A stretch of 64,000 bases of DNA from Dastarcus helophoroides (GCA_028583605.1 CM053336.1:23235004-23299003), one strand, 5' to 3'; positions 1 to 12,512 are shown, counted from the stretch's first letter. Translations and numbers: made by a program. Notes: a model not told the origin generated them from the letters alone.

Positions 1-970
1 ATATTTGTTTTTTGGAAGTTTTCAGTTGAAAATCGTAATTTTGAGAAAAAAGTCGAATTTTTGGAATCATAATCAAAATATAAAAAAAATCAATTTCATA
101 GCAAAAAATTTTAACATATTTTATTAGGAAGTTAAAATTTTACGGAATAATTAAAAATTTTAAATTAAACTGATTGGTTCAAGTTATAAAAAAATCCTGA
201 ATTTTTTATTTTAAAAATGCTTACATTTTCTGTAAAATTCGAAATTTATAAAAGAATTGACATTTTAGACATTTTTTTTTTAATTCAATCGACATTTTAG
301 AAAAATTAGAGAATACATTTCTTAAAAAAGTTATTTGAAAATGTTTTGTCATAATTATGGCCTACAAGAGATTTTGAATTTTTAGTAAACAATCGAATAT
401 GCAACATTTTATTCAAATACCGAATTCAAACTTTAGATTTTTAAATTTGAAAATTAAGAAAATATTATAACAAAGTCCCATTTTTTGCTCGAAATTTCAT
501 GTTAAATCTCAAAAGATTGCTTGTATAAATTTCCAGGTTTTCTTCAAACTTGATTTTTTTTTTAAATGCGATGTGTAAGCTTGAAGTTTTTGACCTGCAA
601 AATTCGATATTTTTTAAAAATAACTTAAAACGTTACATGAAAATTTCAAATAAAAATGAAGACATTTCAAGAAAAGTTTAAATTATTTAAAAAAAAATTT
701 TTAATGTGGCCTAACCTTAAAATAAGGATTTTTTTCTCGAATTTTCGACCTTAGTATCAAACTTTGTATTTTTTCTAGAAAGTTTAAACTATACACGATA
801 TCTTAGTTTTAAAAGTAAAAATTTTCGAAAAAATTCGGATGAGTTTAAAGTAAAAATTTCAAGATTTGTGGTAAAAATTTCAGAATGAACTCGAAATTTT
901 AATGATTTCTTTATTTAAAAATATTATACTTTTTCTGAATATCCCGAGTATAATTTGAAATTTAATTTTT
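1..970. repeat. AT-rich dispersed repeat, copy 1
   Basis: This is non-coding, very AT-rich sequence. It can be aligned by eye, in the same order and orientation, with 22,260-23,190. Shared landmarks include GGAATCATAATCAAAATAT (62-80 and 22,321-22,339), a run around AATTGACATTTTAGAC, and TTTTTCTAGAAAGT. The copies are well diverged with many small indels. No open frame of note is present. It may be an old non-autonomous element or a piece of a local duplication; I cannot name a family. Confidence 0.6.
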
Positions 971-1010
971 GTTCAAAATTTCGAATGGGAATTGTAAATG
1001 GTTAATAAAT

Positions 1011-1150
1011 GTTTTTCTTGATAATTGTGAGTTTTGGCATGGTAATGCCTCTTTTTAGGATATTTTCCTCTTTAATGCCTTTTTTAGCTGTTCGTTTTTG
1101 CCCAATTGCTCACCTTTTAACTTATTCGACTGTGCCTAAAATCCGGTCTC
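1011..1150. repeat. Dispersed T-rich repeat, copy 1 of 3
   Basis: A block of about 140 bp with alternating TTTTT runs and words such as TTTAATGCCT, CACCTTTTA and TGTGCCTAAAATCCGRTT. It recurs in the same orientation at 7,489-7,630 and 33,182-33,320. The rest of 971-1,939 holds no gene or repeat that I recognise. Confidence 0.5.
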
Positions 1151-1947
1151 TAGTAATTTATATCCATGGGAATATTGTTTAAAACAATAACTAATATTAA
1201 ATTATTAATATTACGCTATGATCCAAGAAGCATATTACCTTATTACTGGTCAAAATGTAAATTTAATTGTATACATTAAAAGTGCTGGATATGAATATTC
1301 TTGCTTTTATTATTCATCCTATATTTTATAGATGCGGTTTCAATTTAAAACGGATCATTAGCAAACCAACAGGCCATACAAGCTAATATTAATCAGTTTG
1401 TTGATATCCAACCTTAATCAACGAACACATTATTTTTATGTAATATAAACACCGTAAATTGTTTTATTTGTGCTACTATCAATTTATGTTTATTTAATTG
1501 GTCTAGATAAAATAATTACTATGAACTGCCGCTCTTGGACACTTACCATAACTAATTTAACTCGATTAAACTTATTTTAAATATCACACTATTTTAATGT
1601 CAACGCGAGTTATTCAGAAATAACCAACACCGAGAATAAACTGGCATCGACTGTTGCGTTTATTATTTTCAATGCCAAAAGCACCAACCTCACTTCCATT
1701 ATTATAGTTGATTATGAAATTTATTTGGTTCCACCTGACTCGCTTCACAACACATCGAATTATACAAAAGCGACGTTTCAAGATCATATCTGATCTGGAT
1801 AAGGAGAAATTTTCGATTGGATTTTCTTTGTTTTTAAGTCAACAATATTGCTATCATTGGCTGATTGATTGAAACTTTATTTAATCAAAAAAATATTAAT
1901 TAATAACTTTAATTAACGCATCTGCCACAGATTAACAATGTACAAAG

Positions 1948-4245
1948 TAAGGATGTAATAAATGTTGGTTTTCCCACATTCGCGAATGGGAATATTCTTT
2001 TCAAATATTCGTGAATGCAAATGCGAATGTTGGCTGTTTTACTAGCACTTGGAGAATTTTGTGAAAAAACATGCAATTTCCAGAATAAATCGAATTTGGA
2101 ACAAAAACCCAGTTTCTAAAAATATTTCTCTTAAAATTTTTATTTTTTATTACATAATTTACAAGAAATATTTTTCTCTAAATTTCTTACAATTATTATT
2201 CTCAAAATTTTTATGTTCTTAATAAAATATTAATCCAATTTTAGAAAAATAAACGAATTTTGAGAAGAAGCCGAATTTTGGTTAAAAAGCTCAATTTTAG
2301 GGAGAAGTTAAGTCAAAACGAGAATAAGACTTAATTTTAAGAAACAGGTAAAAATTTTGAAAAAAAAGCTGACATTTTTTTAAAGTAATCAAAAGTTTCT
2401 AAGGAAAATGTTGAATTTTTAGTATAAAGTCGTAATTTAGAAAAAAAAATATAATTTAAAAAAATCTGTTTAGCATAGAGACGGAATTTTAGGAAATCAA
2501 ATTTAATATAAAAACCCGACCTTTTGAAAAAAACTTGCTTTAAAAATATCAAAATTTCGAGAAAAAGACGATATTCGAAACAAAATTGAAAAGTTTCTTA
2601 AACCCAAGCAAATTAAAAGAAAATTATCAAAAATATGAAGGAAAAGATCGACATTTTGAGAAACAGATCGAGATTTTGAGAAAAATTTCAAAATTTAGTA
2701 AAAAGTCAAAATTTCAAAGAAAAAGTCAAATTTTGTCAAAATTTCGAAAAAATGGCGAATTAAGGGGAACATTTCAGAAAAAAAGTTGGAATGTCACGAG
2801 AAAGAGTCAAAATTTCTCGACTGTATATTTATTTTTTAACAGCTATCTAAGTGAAGAACAAACTCCTCCCCTCCCTGCCCAATTGTGACATCAAAAAATA
2901 TCCACCAAGGCGAAATTTTGAGAAACAAGTTGGAATTTGAAATTTCTGTAATTTTAGTGTTTTTACAAAAATTTTAAAGATTTTAAAAAATATTTCTTAA
3001 AATTTCCAGATAAATATTATTCTAAATATTTTTTCTTTTTTATCAAAAGATCTACCAATTTTCTAGAAAAACAAGAAGTATGATAAACAAGTCGAAATTT
3101 TCAGAAAGATGAATTTAAAAAGAGGTCGAAATTTTCACCAAAAATCGATTTTGAGAAATTACGATATTTTAAAAAAACGAAACGACGAATTTTGAGATCA
3201 AAATTCGAAATTTTAAGAAAGTCGGATTTTGATATAAGAAGTCGAATTTTAGGATGAATTTGAAATTTCTAAAGAAAAACAGAAAATTTTTCAAAAAAGG
3301 TGGATTTTGAGAAAAAAGTCGAAAAATGTCGCATTTTAAGGGATAACTTATTTTAAGAAGAATAGTATATTCTACAACAAGTTATGGAATGGCACATATT
3401 CCACACGAGCGAAAAGTTTGTAGCCCGAGCCGCAGGCGAGGGCTACGGTTTCGCGAGTGTGGAATATGCCATTCCAAACGTGTTGTAGACTATACTTTCT
3501 CTAACAAGATTATAGAAAAACCCCTAAATATCCATAAAAAACTTCAAAGTAAATTACAATTTTGAAACACGACGCTTTAAATAAATACCTTAATTATTAC
3601 ATGTAACCTTAGTAACAAAAACAAATTACTTGATATTCCGCCCTAAAATGAACCTAAACGGCTTCTGATTCGCCGAAAGCCGTGCAGAATATTAATATTC
3701 TAAACGACCTAAATGTTTCCGACCAATAAGAATCATTTAAAACGGTGTGTAGAATATATTCTGAACGGGTGCTGGAATGACATCTGTTCTATAACAATTT
3801 TTAGTGATAGAATGTGCAGTTTCTATGATAGTGTTAGAGAAAACTGATTTCTGGAAAAGGCTCCCGCAGTTGGGAACATAAATTTTCGGTTGGATTTATG
3901 AACCTGGGGAGAGCAAGTGTTCCACCCTGCCATATTGTAGGTAGCTAATAGCAAAAGAAAGCAAGGAAATTGAAAATACTTTTTATGAGATGGGACTAGA
4001 AAGGTTGCTGGATTAGTTATTATCTTCAAAAATGTTGTTAGCTACGCTGTCCATTGGTTCCCTCTCAAGGATCTATGAACCTCAGTTTAAAAAACCCTTA
4101 GCAGTTGCATTATTATTTCTTAAACAATTTTCCGTCTTATTGTCAAATACATTCGCAATGTATTGGCATAATTTCTTGTGAATGCGAATATTAAAAACGA
4201 TGCGAATATTCGCGAATGCGAGAGCGAATATTCGTTCCATCACTA
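1948..4245. mobile_element. hAT-like non-autonomous DNA transposon, 2.3 kb
   Basis: The element is flanked by an 8-bp target duplication with one mismatch, GTACAAAG at 1,940-1,947 and GTACAAAA at 4,246-4,253, the length hAT transposases produce. Its ends are imperfect inverted repeats: TAAGGATGTAATAAATGTT on the left, and TAGTGATGGAACGAATATT on the right when read on the minus strand (13 of 19 identical). A perfect CATTCGCGAAT box lies 29 bp inside the left end and 27 bp inside the right end in inverted orientation. No transposase frame is visible; the interior is AT-rich, with many degenerate words like GTCGAAATTTTGAG and a nested hairpin. The hAT assignment rests on duplication length and end structure. 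It must have been mobilised by a transposase encoded elsewhere. Confidence 0.65.
3364..3497. repeat. Long hairpin inside the hAT-like element
   Basis: This is a near-palindrome of about 134 bp. The outer arms pair AGTATATTCTACAACA with its complement near 3,480-3,497. The next segment pairs GGAATGGCACATATTCCACA with the complement of GTGGAATATGCCATTCC. The inner stem is GTAGCCC/GGGCTAC (3,420-3,426 and 3,440-3,446) around a GC-rich loop, unlike the AT-rich surroundings. It may be a foldback element or the terminal part of a further nested element reaching to about 3,840, where related words (TTAGAGAAA, GGAATGACAT) recur. Confidence 0.6.
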
Positions 4246-4253
4246 GTACAAAA

Positions 4254-7200
4254 CAATATCAAGTATAACTGACCTTTAATTTAAAAATTTTGAATTCTCA
4301 GTTCTAAGTTGTCTTAAAGAAAGAAAAAATTCGTAAATAGACTCCGATCGAATCGAGATTTTTTGGGTGTAACCCAATTTTTACTTTACTTAAATGTTTT
4401 CTTTGCTATAACCCATTTTGAGGAATGGCAAATCCTATGATTGGTGCACACAATTCTTTCTTGAAAAATAGCTAATACGAGTTCTCAAATTTATTCTGCA
4501 AAACTGAAGAACTGGGCTCTAAATTGTGAAGAATAACAAAAAATTTCTTTCAAAAAGACAGTTCATCAACTTCGTTAATTAAGACATAAATATAATACAA
4601 CGCACTGTAAATAACGATTTTACTAGGTAACCCCAAAACAAATGTATAATAGGATGAAAAAGTTTAGAATTGAATGGATTTATTGCAATTAATTTATCAC
4701 TTAATAAAAACTATCAACAAGAATAATAATAAAAGTCAAATGCATCGAAAACACGTGATTAAAGCAGTGACATTATTTTTCTAATGGTAGGCTTTTGATT
4801 GGATGTTTCGATGTACCTAGTGTTCAAATTAGTTGACCTAAAGGTTGTTATGAGGTTGGTAGTACTGTAAAGCTTTTACGATTAGGGCCATTATGGCAAA
4901 TATGATTAGTAATGTGTGATAAAAGAAGGTTTAGCAAAATTAATTAACATTACTTACATCACATATGAAAACAAATTGTTAGTAAATCCACTTTTAATTG
5001 CATTTTAACCTCTACTATCGTTACAAATGTTTAGCCCTTAACACATTTAAAGCTAAAAGAACTCTAAACGCAAAAACGAAAAATGCGGCTGTGTTTGTAC
5101 ATATCATTATTTTTTACCTGTTCCCATTGACTTTTATCGGTGCACTCGCAAAGGCATATTTGAGCTTTGACTATTGGTTGATTGTGGCCTTTCGGCATAG
5201 CGACACATTTACAGCGAATTTTGACAACTAGATATTATTCTTCGATTCGTTCGCATTCCAAGGAATCGATTTTCACCCCGTTACTACATCTAATCATTTA
5301 ATGTAATCGTAATTTCTTACATAATCGCACAGCCACAATTCGTCGGTATCACCACGCTCCATGGCAAAAGGCCGATAAATATTTAAACTTTTCGATTTAA
5401 AATGTCAAAGGGACAACTGAATTTAACACAGAAAATTTTTGTTGGAAATGGTATCCAAAGCGTTGTCTATGTTATTCGGTTAGCAGATGCTCAAAAGCTA
5501 CCTTAGTCAAAATTTTGGTCCTTCTTTGATTCTTCATGATTTTTTTGTACCATCGTTGATTGTCTATTTCAGAAGAGTTTCACTTTTGGCAGGACATATT
5601 GAGCTACCGTGCTTTTCTGTCTAAACAATCTTTTCCTTTGTACCAATTTTCATTTAAGATTTTTGCCTTTAGTATGGTGGACATAATGGGTCAGTGATGG
5701 ACTGGGCCGGCGGACCAAACCCTCCAGCGACCTGAGGTCTTTATAGGGCCGATGCCCCTTAGTTTTTGCATCGACATCAAACTTGCATTTCCTATAGTGT
5801 CCTCCAAAATTTAAATTTTAAAATGCCAAATTCAATACCTAACTTTTTTCTTAAAAATATTACTTAAGCCTTTAATTTTGACTCAAAAATTTTGATTTTA
5901 GTTGGAAATTTTTATTCTAATCCTCAACTTTTCTAAATATTTATATTTATTAATTACACATTTCTTTTAATATATTTTTTCACTTTAGTAAAAAATTTCG
6001 ATTGTTAATTCAAAAGTTTAGGAAGAGTTGTATTTTAATATAAACTTTCGAATATTTTTGTCAGAAATTAGACTTTTTTTCTTATGGTGGAACGTTTGGT
6101 CTCGTACAGGTTCTAACAAATTTACTTCCCATTATAGGGATCTCGAAAGCGGTAAAAGATAGAGCATCAGTTAAATTAGGGCAAAGTCAGTGGCATGCAC
6201 ACAATGAAGGCAAAAAGGCATTGCCTACCCAAGCAAAATCAGAAAAGAAAATGTAAAAGCACTCCTACTCATAAATAAAATTAATTTTTCAGCAGACCCA
6301 GTATTTCATTGTTTTAATACTTTGTTTCTCTTTTCGATCACTAAAAAAATATACAAACTTTTAACATTAATTTAAGGTTATTGCAAAGTTAAAACGAATA
6401 CGATAATATTCAGCGAACAGTCACACTCCATCACAATATTCCCCGGTAGGTGGCCCATAAGCCAAAGGCATGGACAGATAACAATACCATAGCGCTTATA
6501 TGGGGATGTAGCACCTTTTACTTGCTAAAGTGTATATTGCAGCGACATATTTGTTACAGTGGACGTACATTACATTAGAACTTTCTATTTGGGTAAATCC
6601 CCTAGATATTAACTGTTAATGCAATTTGTTAGCCTTGTTCGTCTACGTTTCGTGTGTGTTTTGTAGTGTTTATTGAGTACAAACCGAATTCATTCGTTTT
6701 ATTTTATAACAAGATTTATTTAAGACATTTAATATATGCCTAGTGTTGAACTGTTCTGTGACTATTAGTTTATTGGACTGACGGTACGAAATGCAGTGAA
6801 AATACGATCATGGTGAAAACTCCTTACAGTGGATAAAAAACTTTCATTGGTGATGTTCATAAAACCGCAACAGGACGTCTTATTTCTCTACTTAAACATG
6901 TGTTAGGATATTTTGGTAAAAAAAAATGTATGACGATTACAAATAGATTATTATTTTCAAAAGAAAAAAATACGTGGACTGCACTTTCAAATATGCGAAT
7001 AGGATTCTTGCAACGACATTCTGCTCTGTGAGTACACGATAATTTTACTACGTTGCATTTACTCGAACGTTTACTTTTGTCTGTATCGGAATCATCAGAT
7101 ACCTGGGCAAATTTGCCTAATTTGATGACCAGTAATAAGCCGTCGAGAAATCAAATATATCTCTTGCTGATTTTGAGGTTTTTTAAAAAAAAGTAAAATT

Positions 7201-7488
7201 GTGAATTTTTGCTTTTATTATTTTTTAGCTACACAAAGATGCAATAAAAATCACCGGCCTGCACACGCAGGCGGCTGTATCGCTGAACATTTAGTAATTA
7301 TCTGGGTAGATTCATACTAAAAGCAACAGCTTGTTACCGAATAATGCAATTTGATCATTTTACACCTTATGTTTGTTGATGTAGAAAAAAACCTTTTAAA
7401 TTACTAGTATTTATTGTCACAAAGATGCACAAATTTAACAATGAAAAATATTGAGAGACAAATAATCTTCAAAATGGTCAATAGAGTT
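4254..7488. other. No recognised gene
   Basis: I see no protein I can support. The longest frame, 4,998-5,231 plus (77 codons, one hydrophobic stretch), has no recognisable family and is probably chance. A GC-richer patch at 5,690-5,760 (GTGATGGACTGGGCCGGCGG) looks like a fragment of a repeat, but I found no partner end in the window. Confidence 0.5.
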
Positions 7489-7630
7489 TTTTCTTGGTAA
7501 TTGTGATTTTGACCTTTTGCTGCCCTTTTTTTAGAGTATTTCGCCTTTTTAATGCTGTTTGCTTTTCCTTAATTTAATGTTTTACCCAACTTTTCACCTT
7601 AATTAATTGTAATTACAATCTGGTATCTGC
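7489..7630. repeat. Dispersed T-rich repeat, copy 2 of 3
   Basis: Same family as 1,011-1,150 and 33,182-33,320, in the same orientation. The shared order is TTGGTAATT, a T run, TTTTTAATGC, a TTTAATGTTTT-type word, CACCTT and an AATC-rich end. No coding content. Confidence 0.45.
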
Positions 7631-10629
7631 TAATAATTATTTCGAAAATTCCGTTTCCATTTCGAATGAAATTTCGAGTTTAAATAATTTAGAATTTAGT
7701 TTAATTCAAGACGAGTCAGCAATAAACCAAAATGATAAATAATCCAGTTCAATTTCGAAGTTTTGACAATTTTTTTTCTCATACTTATTTGCATTTCAAT
7801 GTTTTCTTTTTTTTTCCTAAAATCCGTTTGGTTAATCTTGATTTTTCATAAAATGTATTGTCGTCAGATATTTTAACGTTTGCTTAGAAATCTCTTCTCT
7901 AATTTCAAAATGTATACATATTTTCAGATTTTTTGTTAATTTCGAATTTTTCTCATCCTGTTATTTTTACCAATTGTTCTTCATTACCTAGTTAATTTTA
8001 AAATCGTAAACTGATATATTTCGCTTACCGAAAGGAATAGTTATTTTTATAGTCCGAGCTGCACATTTTTACATAAAAGAAAGCATTGCTCCTGTAATTC
8101 GTATTCAGACAGAGCAATTGAAATTTAAAATTTAATTTAATTAATGTTATTTTATAAAGTTTATTAACGGGTATGAAATAAATCCATTTCGCTTTTAAAT
8201 TGCAAAATCTAAATTATCAGGGAACATTTTTACATAAGGGTCCCATAAAATTATCCCAAATCTATAGGTGATTTTTAAGGGTAAAACTCAAACTAAATGT
8301 TTATAACTAATATTTGTAGAGATTGCTTTGAAGTTTTTAAAATTCTTCTAGCCTGTTTTGTTATTGAATATTAAAATTTAAATGACTTTTTGTTTTGAAT
8401 GCCCATAACGTACAATCATGGTATTGAGTTCAGCGCCCACGAAAATTAAAGAGAAATTAATTAGTTAGCTGATAGGGTTACCTTTAGAAATATATATGAA
8501 CTTCATTAAACTAACTCAAAAATTTGAATACCCACGTTTTCTTATGATTACCTGAAAACCACTAACGGTTTAAAAATCGGATTCAGGACCTGAAAATCAG
8601 AATCTTGTAGCTTTGATTTGCATTTTTTATTTTTCTTTATTGTTACTTTTATTTAAGTTAGAGTTAACACCTACAAAATTAGAATGTTTTTGTATTTCTT
8701 AATTTATGTGCCTTGACAAGAGAAAATAAAACTCTGATACATATTTGTTAGAAATCTTATTTTCTTGGATATTTTGGAGTATTTTTTTAAAGTTTTTGTA
8801 TATCAAACGCGAAAGTCTTACCAAAAATTCGTAGTTGTACGCAAGAGCATACGACAACAGTTTCTGTGATAAAAGTTTATTTCTTGGCTGCACTGACCAC
8901 ACTTTACTGCATTTTGTCACAAACGAAAACAACATTTTAATGATTACTGGGACTATGTCGGATGTAAATAAGATGTAAAGAATTTATAGTTTTGTCTTGA
9001 AGCAGTGTAAAGTGCATTTTCAAAGACGCATTTCACAAAAATCGCCTTATGCTTAGATAATACGTTTTTATATCCAACGTAAACATCTTGTGGATATGTA
9101 TAACACATAACAGATAGTATATGTGAATTTTGTAGCATTTATAATGAACTTTACGTCACCTATCACGCTTCTGAGGAGAACTGAAGAAAGTGCACTTTGA
9201 TTCGTATGAAAGTACCACGCAATTAACATATTAACCATTCAATAAGAGCAGTCTTGTGGAACGTGTCAGTGAATTTTAATTTTATAACATTTAACAGTAA
9301 TAATAATCTTGAAACTGACGAAAAATTCAGCAATAAATATGCTTTATTTTTTATTTATTCATTAATTTTCAATCCTGATTGTTATCTTTTTAACACCATC
9401 CAGTCGCAAACGATAAAGATACTTACAGCTTGGGAGGTACTGCGAGTAAAAGATACGAATGAATTGAAATGGTATTTACTACCGATACCGATTTAAACTT
9501 AGAAGCTTAGAAACGATAGTGAAATGAGCCCAACTTGAGCCAAAACTTCACAAGAAAATATCTTACTCCGACTGTCTTGTAGGCCTTGAGAAGTTCGGCA
9601 AATCAGGGCCACTAATTCTAGGGAGAAACTATGGAAAACGAGCCCTTACCGAAACAAGTTGCCACTATGTTAAGCCAAACTGCCCAAAATATGTCTTATT
9701 CGAATGTCTTGTGTGCTTAGAGAAAGGAGTCAGTAAATTAGAACCACAATTCAGGAGAGCATATTTCGTGAATATGGTTGTTGTAAGAGGTAGAAAATTG
9801 CCATCTGCCTCTGCTCTAATTCCTAAAGTAAGTTGAAACCGAAGACCCGTCAAAGTTTAGGGTTCCTTTTCAGCCAACAAAACAGTATGGGCTTTAGTTT
9901 CGTTCAGCCTAAAATTGGTCAAAATTTTGGCTCAATAGAAACTTCAACTGTGATGTTTAAATTTGTAATTTCCAATAAAATTCAAATCAAGAAAAAATGG
10001 GAATTTTTAAACAAATTCGACATTAAACCCAACTCGATTTTAAGGTTAACATTGTAGAAAAAAAATCAGATTTAAACTAAAAAGTTTCATAAATAAAGTC
10101 GAAATTTTTTAAGGAAAATCGCAGTTTAGACATAAGATATTCTTTAATTTGTGAAATTTAAACACGAAATTTTGAGAACATAGCAAAATTGTTGAAAACG
10201 TTAAAGTTAATTCAGAAAACCGAATTCCGAAGAAAAATTTTGAGAAGAGCGTAAGCCTTTAATAGAAAAAAATGCAAGTTCTTGGATTTTTAATATTTTT
10301 GACTTTAATATTAATAACAGAATGACAGAACAAATCTGATGAAATGTTATCATTGCAAATTTAAATAAGCTCAATCAGTGCATTATTAGTTTTGTCATTC
10401 GACCACTACCAAATTCATTTTTTTAAACAGGGTTCTGACTATTTTATACTAAATTTTAGAACCTCTTATCATTCTGAAATCAACCGTGTATCTAGTTCAT
10501 TATGATTCAGTTGCATTTTTAAACCTAATTTACCTTTATAGAGAAATAAATAAATAAATAAAAATTATTATGAAGCAATATTAGCAAAAATCTCAATTAT
10601 TAAATATAGTGACGTTTCTTTTGTATATA
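7631..10629. other. No recognised gene; one diverged tandem pair
   Basis: Small open frames at 8,699-8,935 and 8,953-9,138 (minus) and 9,254-9,496 (plus) have no family I recognise and may be chance. Around 9,525-9,770 there is a diverged tandem duplication of about 130 bp: words ATATCTTACTCCGACTGTCT and ATGTCTTATTCGAATGTCTT follow each other, each with matching flanks. From 9,950 to 10,280 the sequence returns to the degenerate AAATTTTGAGAA-type matrix seen elsewhere. Confidence 0.45.
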
Positions 10630-10877
10630 TGTAAACTTTAGGGGTTTTAAATAGAGGTATGATTTTTGCCGATAAAAGTCGATATTAGAGAATAGGACTC
10701 TATTATTCTTTTATAAGGTTTAAACGATTTATCGCGACGGCTCTTCGGTTCCGACGTATGTATCGGTACTGCTGCGCGATACATTACTGCTGCATTTCCT
10801 GAGCTCGCTCGTCCTGACGTAGTCAACTTGCCACCACTTGACAACTATACACGGTATTTAAGGGGATTCCGCTAACA
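10630..10877 (-). repeat. 3' LTR of the minus-strand Gypsy element
   Basis: This copy is 248 bp. It matches 13,281-13,501 over long stretches, for example TTCCGACGTATGTATCGGTA and GCCACCACTTGACAACTATA. It has a segment of about 20 bp near 10,716 (TAAGGTTTAAACGATTTATC) that is missing from the other copy. Ends are TG and CA. Confidence 0.8.
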
Positions 10878-11030
10878 CGGCCATCCTGGAAAGGGCGTTT
10901 TCGCACTATAGGTTTTTTTTCTGGAAGTACAGAATTCAAAGGCAGTATTTTTGTTTTCATAATCACATTATTATCACGATTACGGTATGATTTTTTTTTA
11001 GGTGTGTGTGTGTTTTTTTTTGTTTTCAGT

Positions 11031-11362
11031 GGGAACGCCACTCCTTTAGCATGGTGGGATCGCCACCAGCCGTCTTTCGGGTATTAGTATTTCATCGAAT
11101 TGGATCGCCATTCCTTTAGCACAGTGGGATCGCCACTGGCCGTCTTTAGGGTGTATTTCATCGAGTGGAATCGTCACTCCTTTAGCATAGTGGGATCGCC
11201 ACTAGCCGTCTTTGGGGTGTTAGTATTTCATCGAATGTGATCGCCATTTCTTTAGCACAGTGGGATCGCCACTGGCCGTCTTTCTGGTGTTAGTATTTCA
11301 TCGAGTGTTATCGCCACTCCTTTAGGGTAGTGGGATCGCCACTAGCCGTCTTTCATGTGTTA
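11031..11362. repeat. Tandem repeat, five ~62-66-bp units
   Basis: Five consecutive units each contain CTTTAG, then GTGGGATCGCCAC, then GCCGTCTTT. Most are followed by GTGTTAGTATTTCATCGA and a second half-motif ATCGCCA. Units differ by scattered substitutions and one by a short deletion near 11,148. The array lies between the integrase stop and the 3' LTR of the minus-strand Gypsy element, so it belongs to that element's 3' untranslated region. Confidence 0.85.
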
Positions 11363-11484
11363 TTCTTGTGTAACATTGTAAAAATGAAAAAACAAATTCA
11401 ATAATTTTTTTTTGCTTTTTTAAATCAAGTATTTAATCAGATAAATACTGCAATAGATATATAATTTCTACTCATATTTATTGA

Positions 11485-11760
11485 TTACTCTGTAATGAGC
11501 CAGCGCCTTAATTGCTCGTGAGCAGCTACTGCTGTCCGCCGTCCTGCTTTTTGCAGCACGTATCTTTCGTTAGGTAATAAATTTCGAACGGTATAAGGCC
11601 CTTTTAAGGATATTTGGGTTTTAACTTCCCTCCGCCAGCCAGCTGGGAATCTTCAACTGCAATGAGGTCTCCTATTGAAAACAATTCGGGACGTGACGCG
11701 TTGAATTTTCGGGCTTGGGTACGGGACTTATCTGTTATTTTTTTGAAAGCATGAATCTTT
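11485..11760 (-). pseudogene. Gypsy integrase C-terminal tail, frameshifted
   Basis: On the minus strand this reads as the basic C-terminal domain of a Ty3/Gypsy integrase: a helix rich in R/K/Q, then FSIGDLIAVEDSQL, a glycine-rich turn with KLKPKY, then GPYTVRNLLPNERYVL and a tail ending at a TAA stop (11,487-11,485). In other Gypsy elements this domain contacts DNA after the catalytic core. A frameshift interrupts it near 11,610, between the KLKPKY and GPYTV parts. The catalytic core that should precede it is missing. I assign the fold from the GD-V-V/A and K--PKY--GPY pattern. Confidence 0.7.
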
Positions 11761-11764
11761 AATA

Positions 11765-11990
11765 GGATAGTAGATTAGGAAGAGTATATGGTGTAGACTA
11801 GAAGCTCCTGGTTCCAGGTATACGGCTCTTGATATTTGACTTTCAAGTTTCCTTGGCCAGCTAGCAGAGAACCTTCGACTGCAAGAAGGTCTCCTATTGT
11901 AAATAAAACGATGCGATAACTTATAGCGCAGAAATTTTAATCTGGTTCATGAGAGCTCTTTGTGATTTTAACTCGGGCTTGACAATGGCC
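11765..11990 (-). pseudogene. Second integrase C-terminal tail remnant
   Basis: Immediately upstream on the minus strand is another, more decayed version of the same domain: FTIGDLLAVEGSLLAGQGN followed by LKVKY, EPYT and a degenerate end, preceded by a helix-like stretch with QRALMN. It is clearly related to the neighbouring 11,485-11,760 tail but diverged. The pair could be a tandem duplication inside one element or the residue of a second, related insertion. No stop-free frame of useful length remains. Confidence 0.55.
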
Positions 11991-12512
11991 TTGTCAGTGT
12001 AATTACAGTTGTCATCTGGTGGGGTATTCCTCGAATTTAAATTATTTTAATAAATTAAATAATATTCGCATTTAACTCGTTTGATGTGGTCATCTTGACG
12101 ATGCACTTAAATGGCAATATGAAGTAATTATACTCTTTTCTTATTGCTCGTCCATTCCAGATATTTCCATCAGCTTTGCAACTATTTTTATCGGAGTTGC
12201 TAGTAGAGTTCATTCATCCACTTGCATCTTCTATCTTCTATGCTTTGTTCCTGAAGAGTCTGATGATGTCCCAATTTCGACTGGATTTTATATCAGCTTA
12301 GCATGTCCCTATTCCACTAAAGTGTCTTTTGAGTTGATAAACAATAAACGCGCGTCGGCGTGTAGCAGGTAGCAGACGTGGCTTGTTTGGGAAAAGCCAC
12401 TATAAATTCCCAACAAAATGAAACTCAATCGCGGCCGACAGGCTTCTTTCAGTGTTTATAAAATCTCGCCGTTCGCTATCGAAGGGCGCCTCCCTTTAGT
12501 AAAACACGAACA

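Noticed and set aside
8699..9138. Two consecutive minus-strand frames as exons of a host gene
   Set aside because: No recognisable domain, weak splice context and AT-rich composition equal to the surroundings.
11031..11362. CRISPR-like array
   Set aside because: Units are adjacent diverged tandem repeats, not identical repeats with unique spacers, and the genome is eukaryotic.
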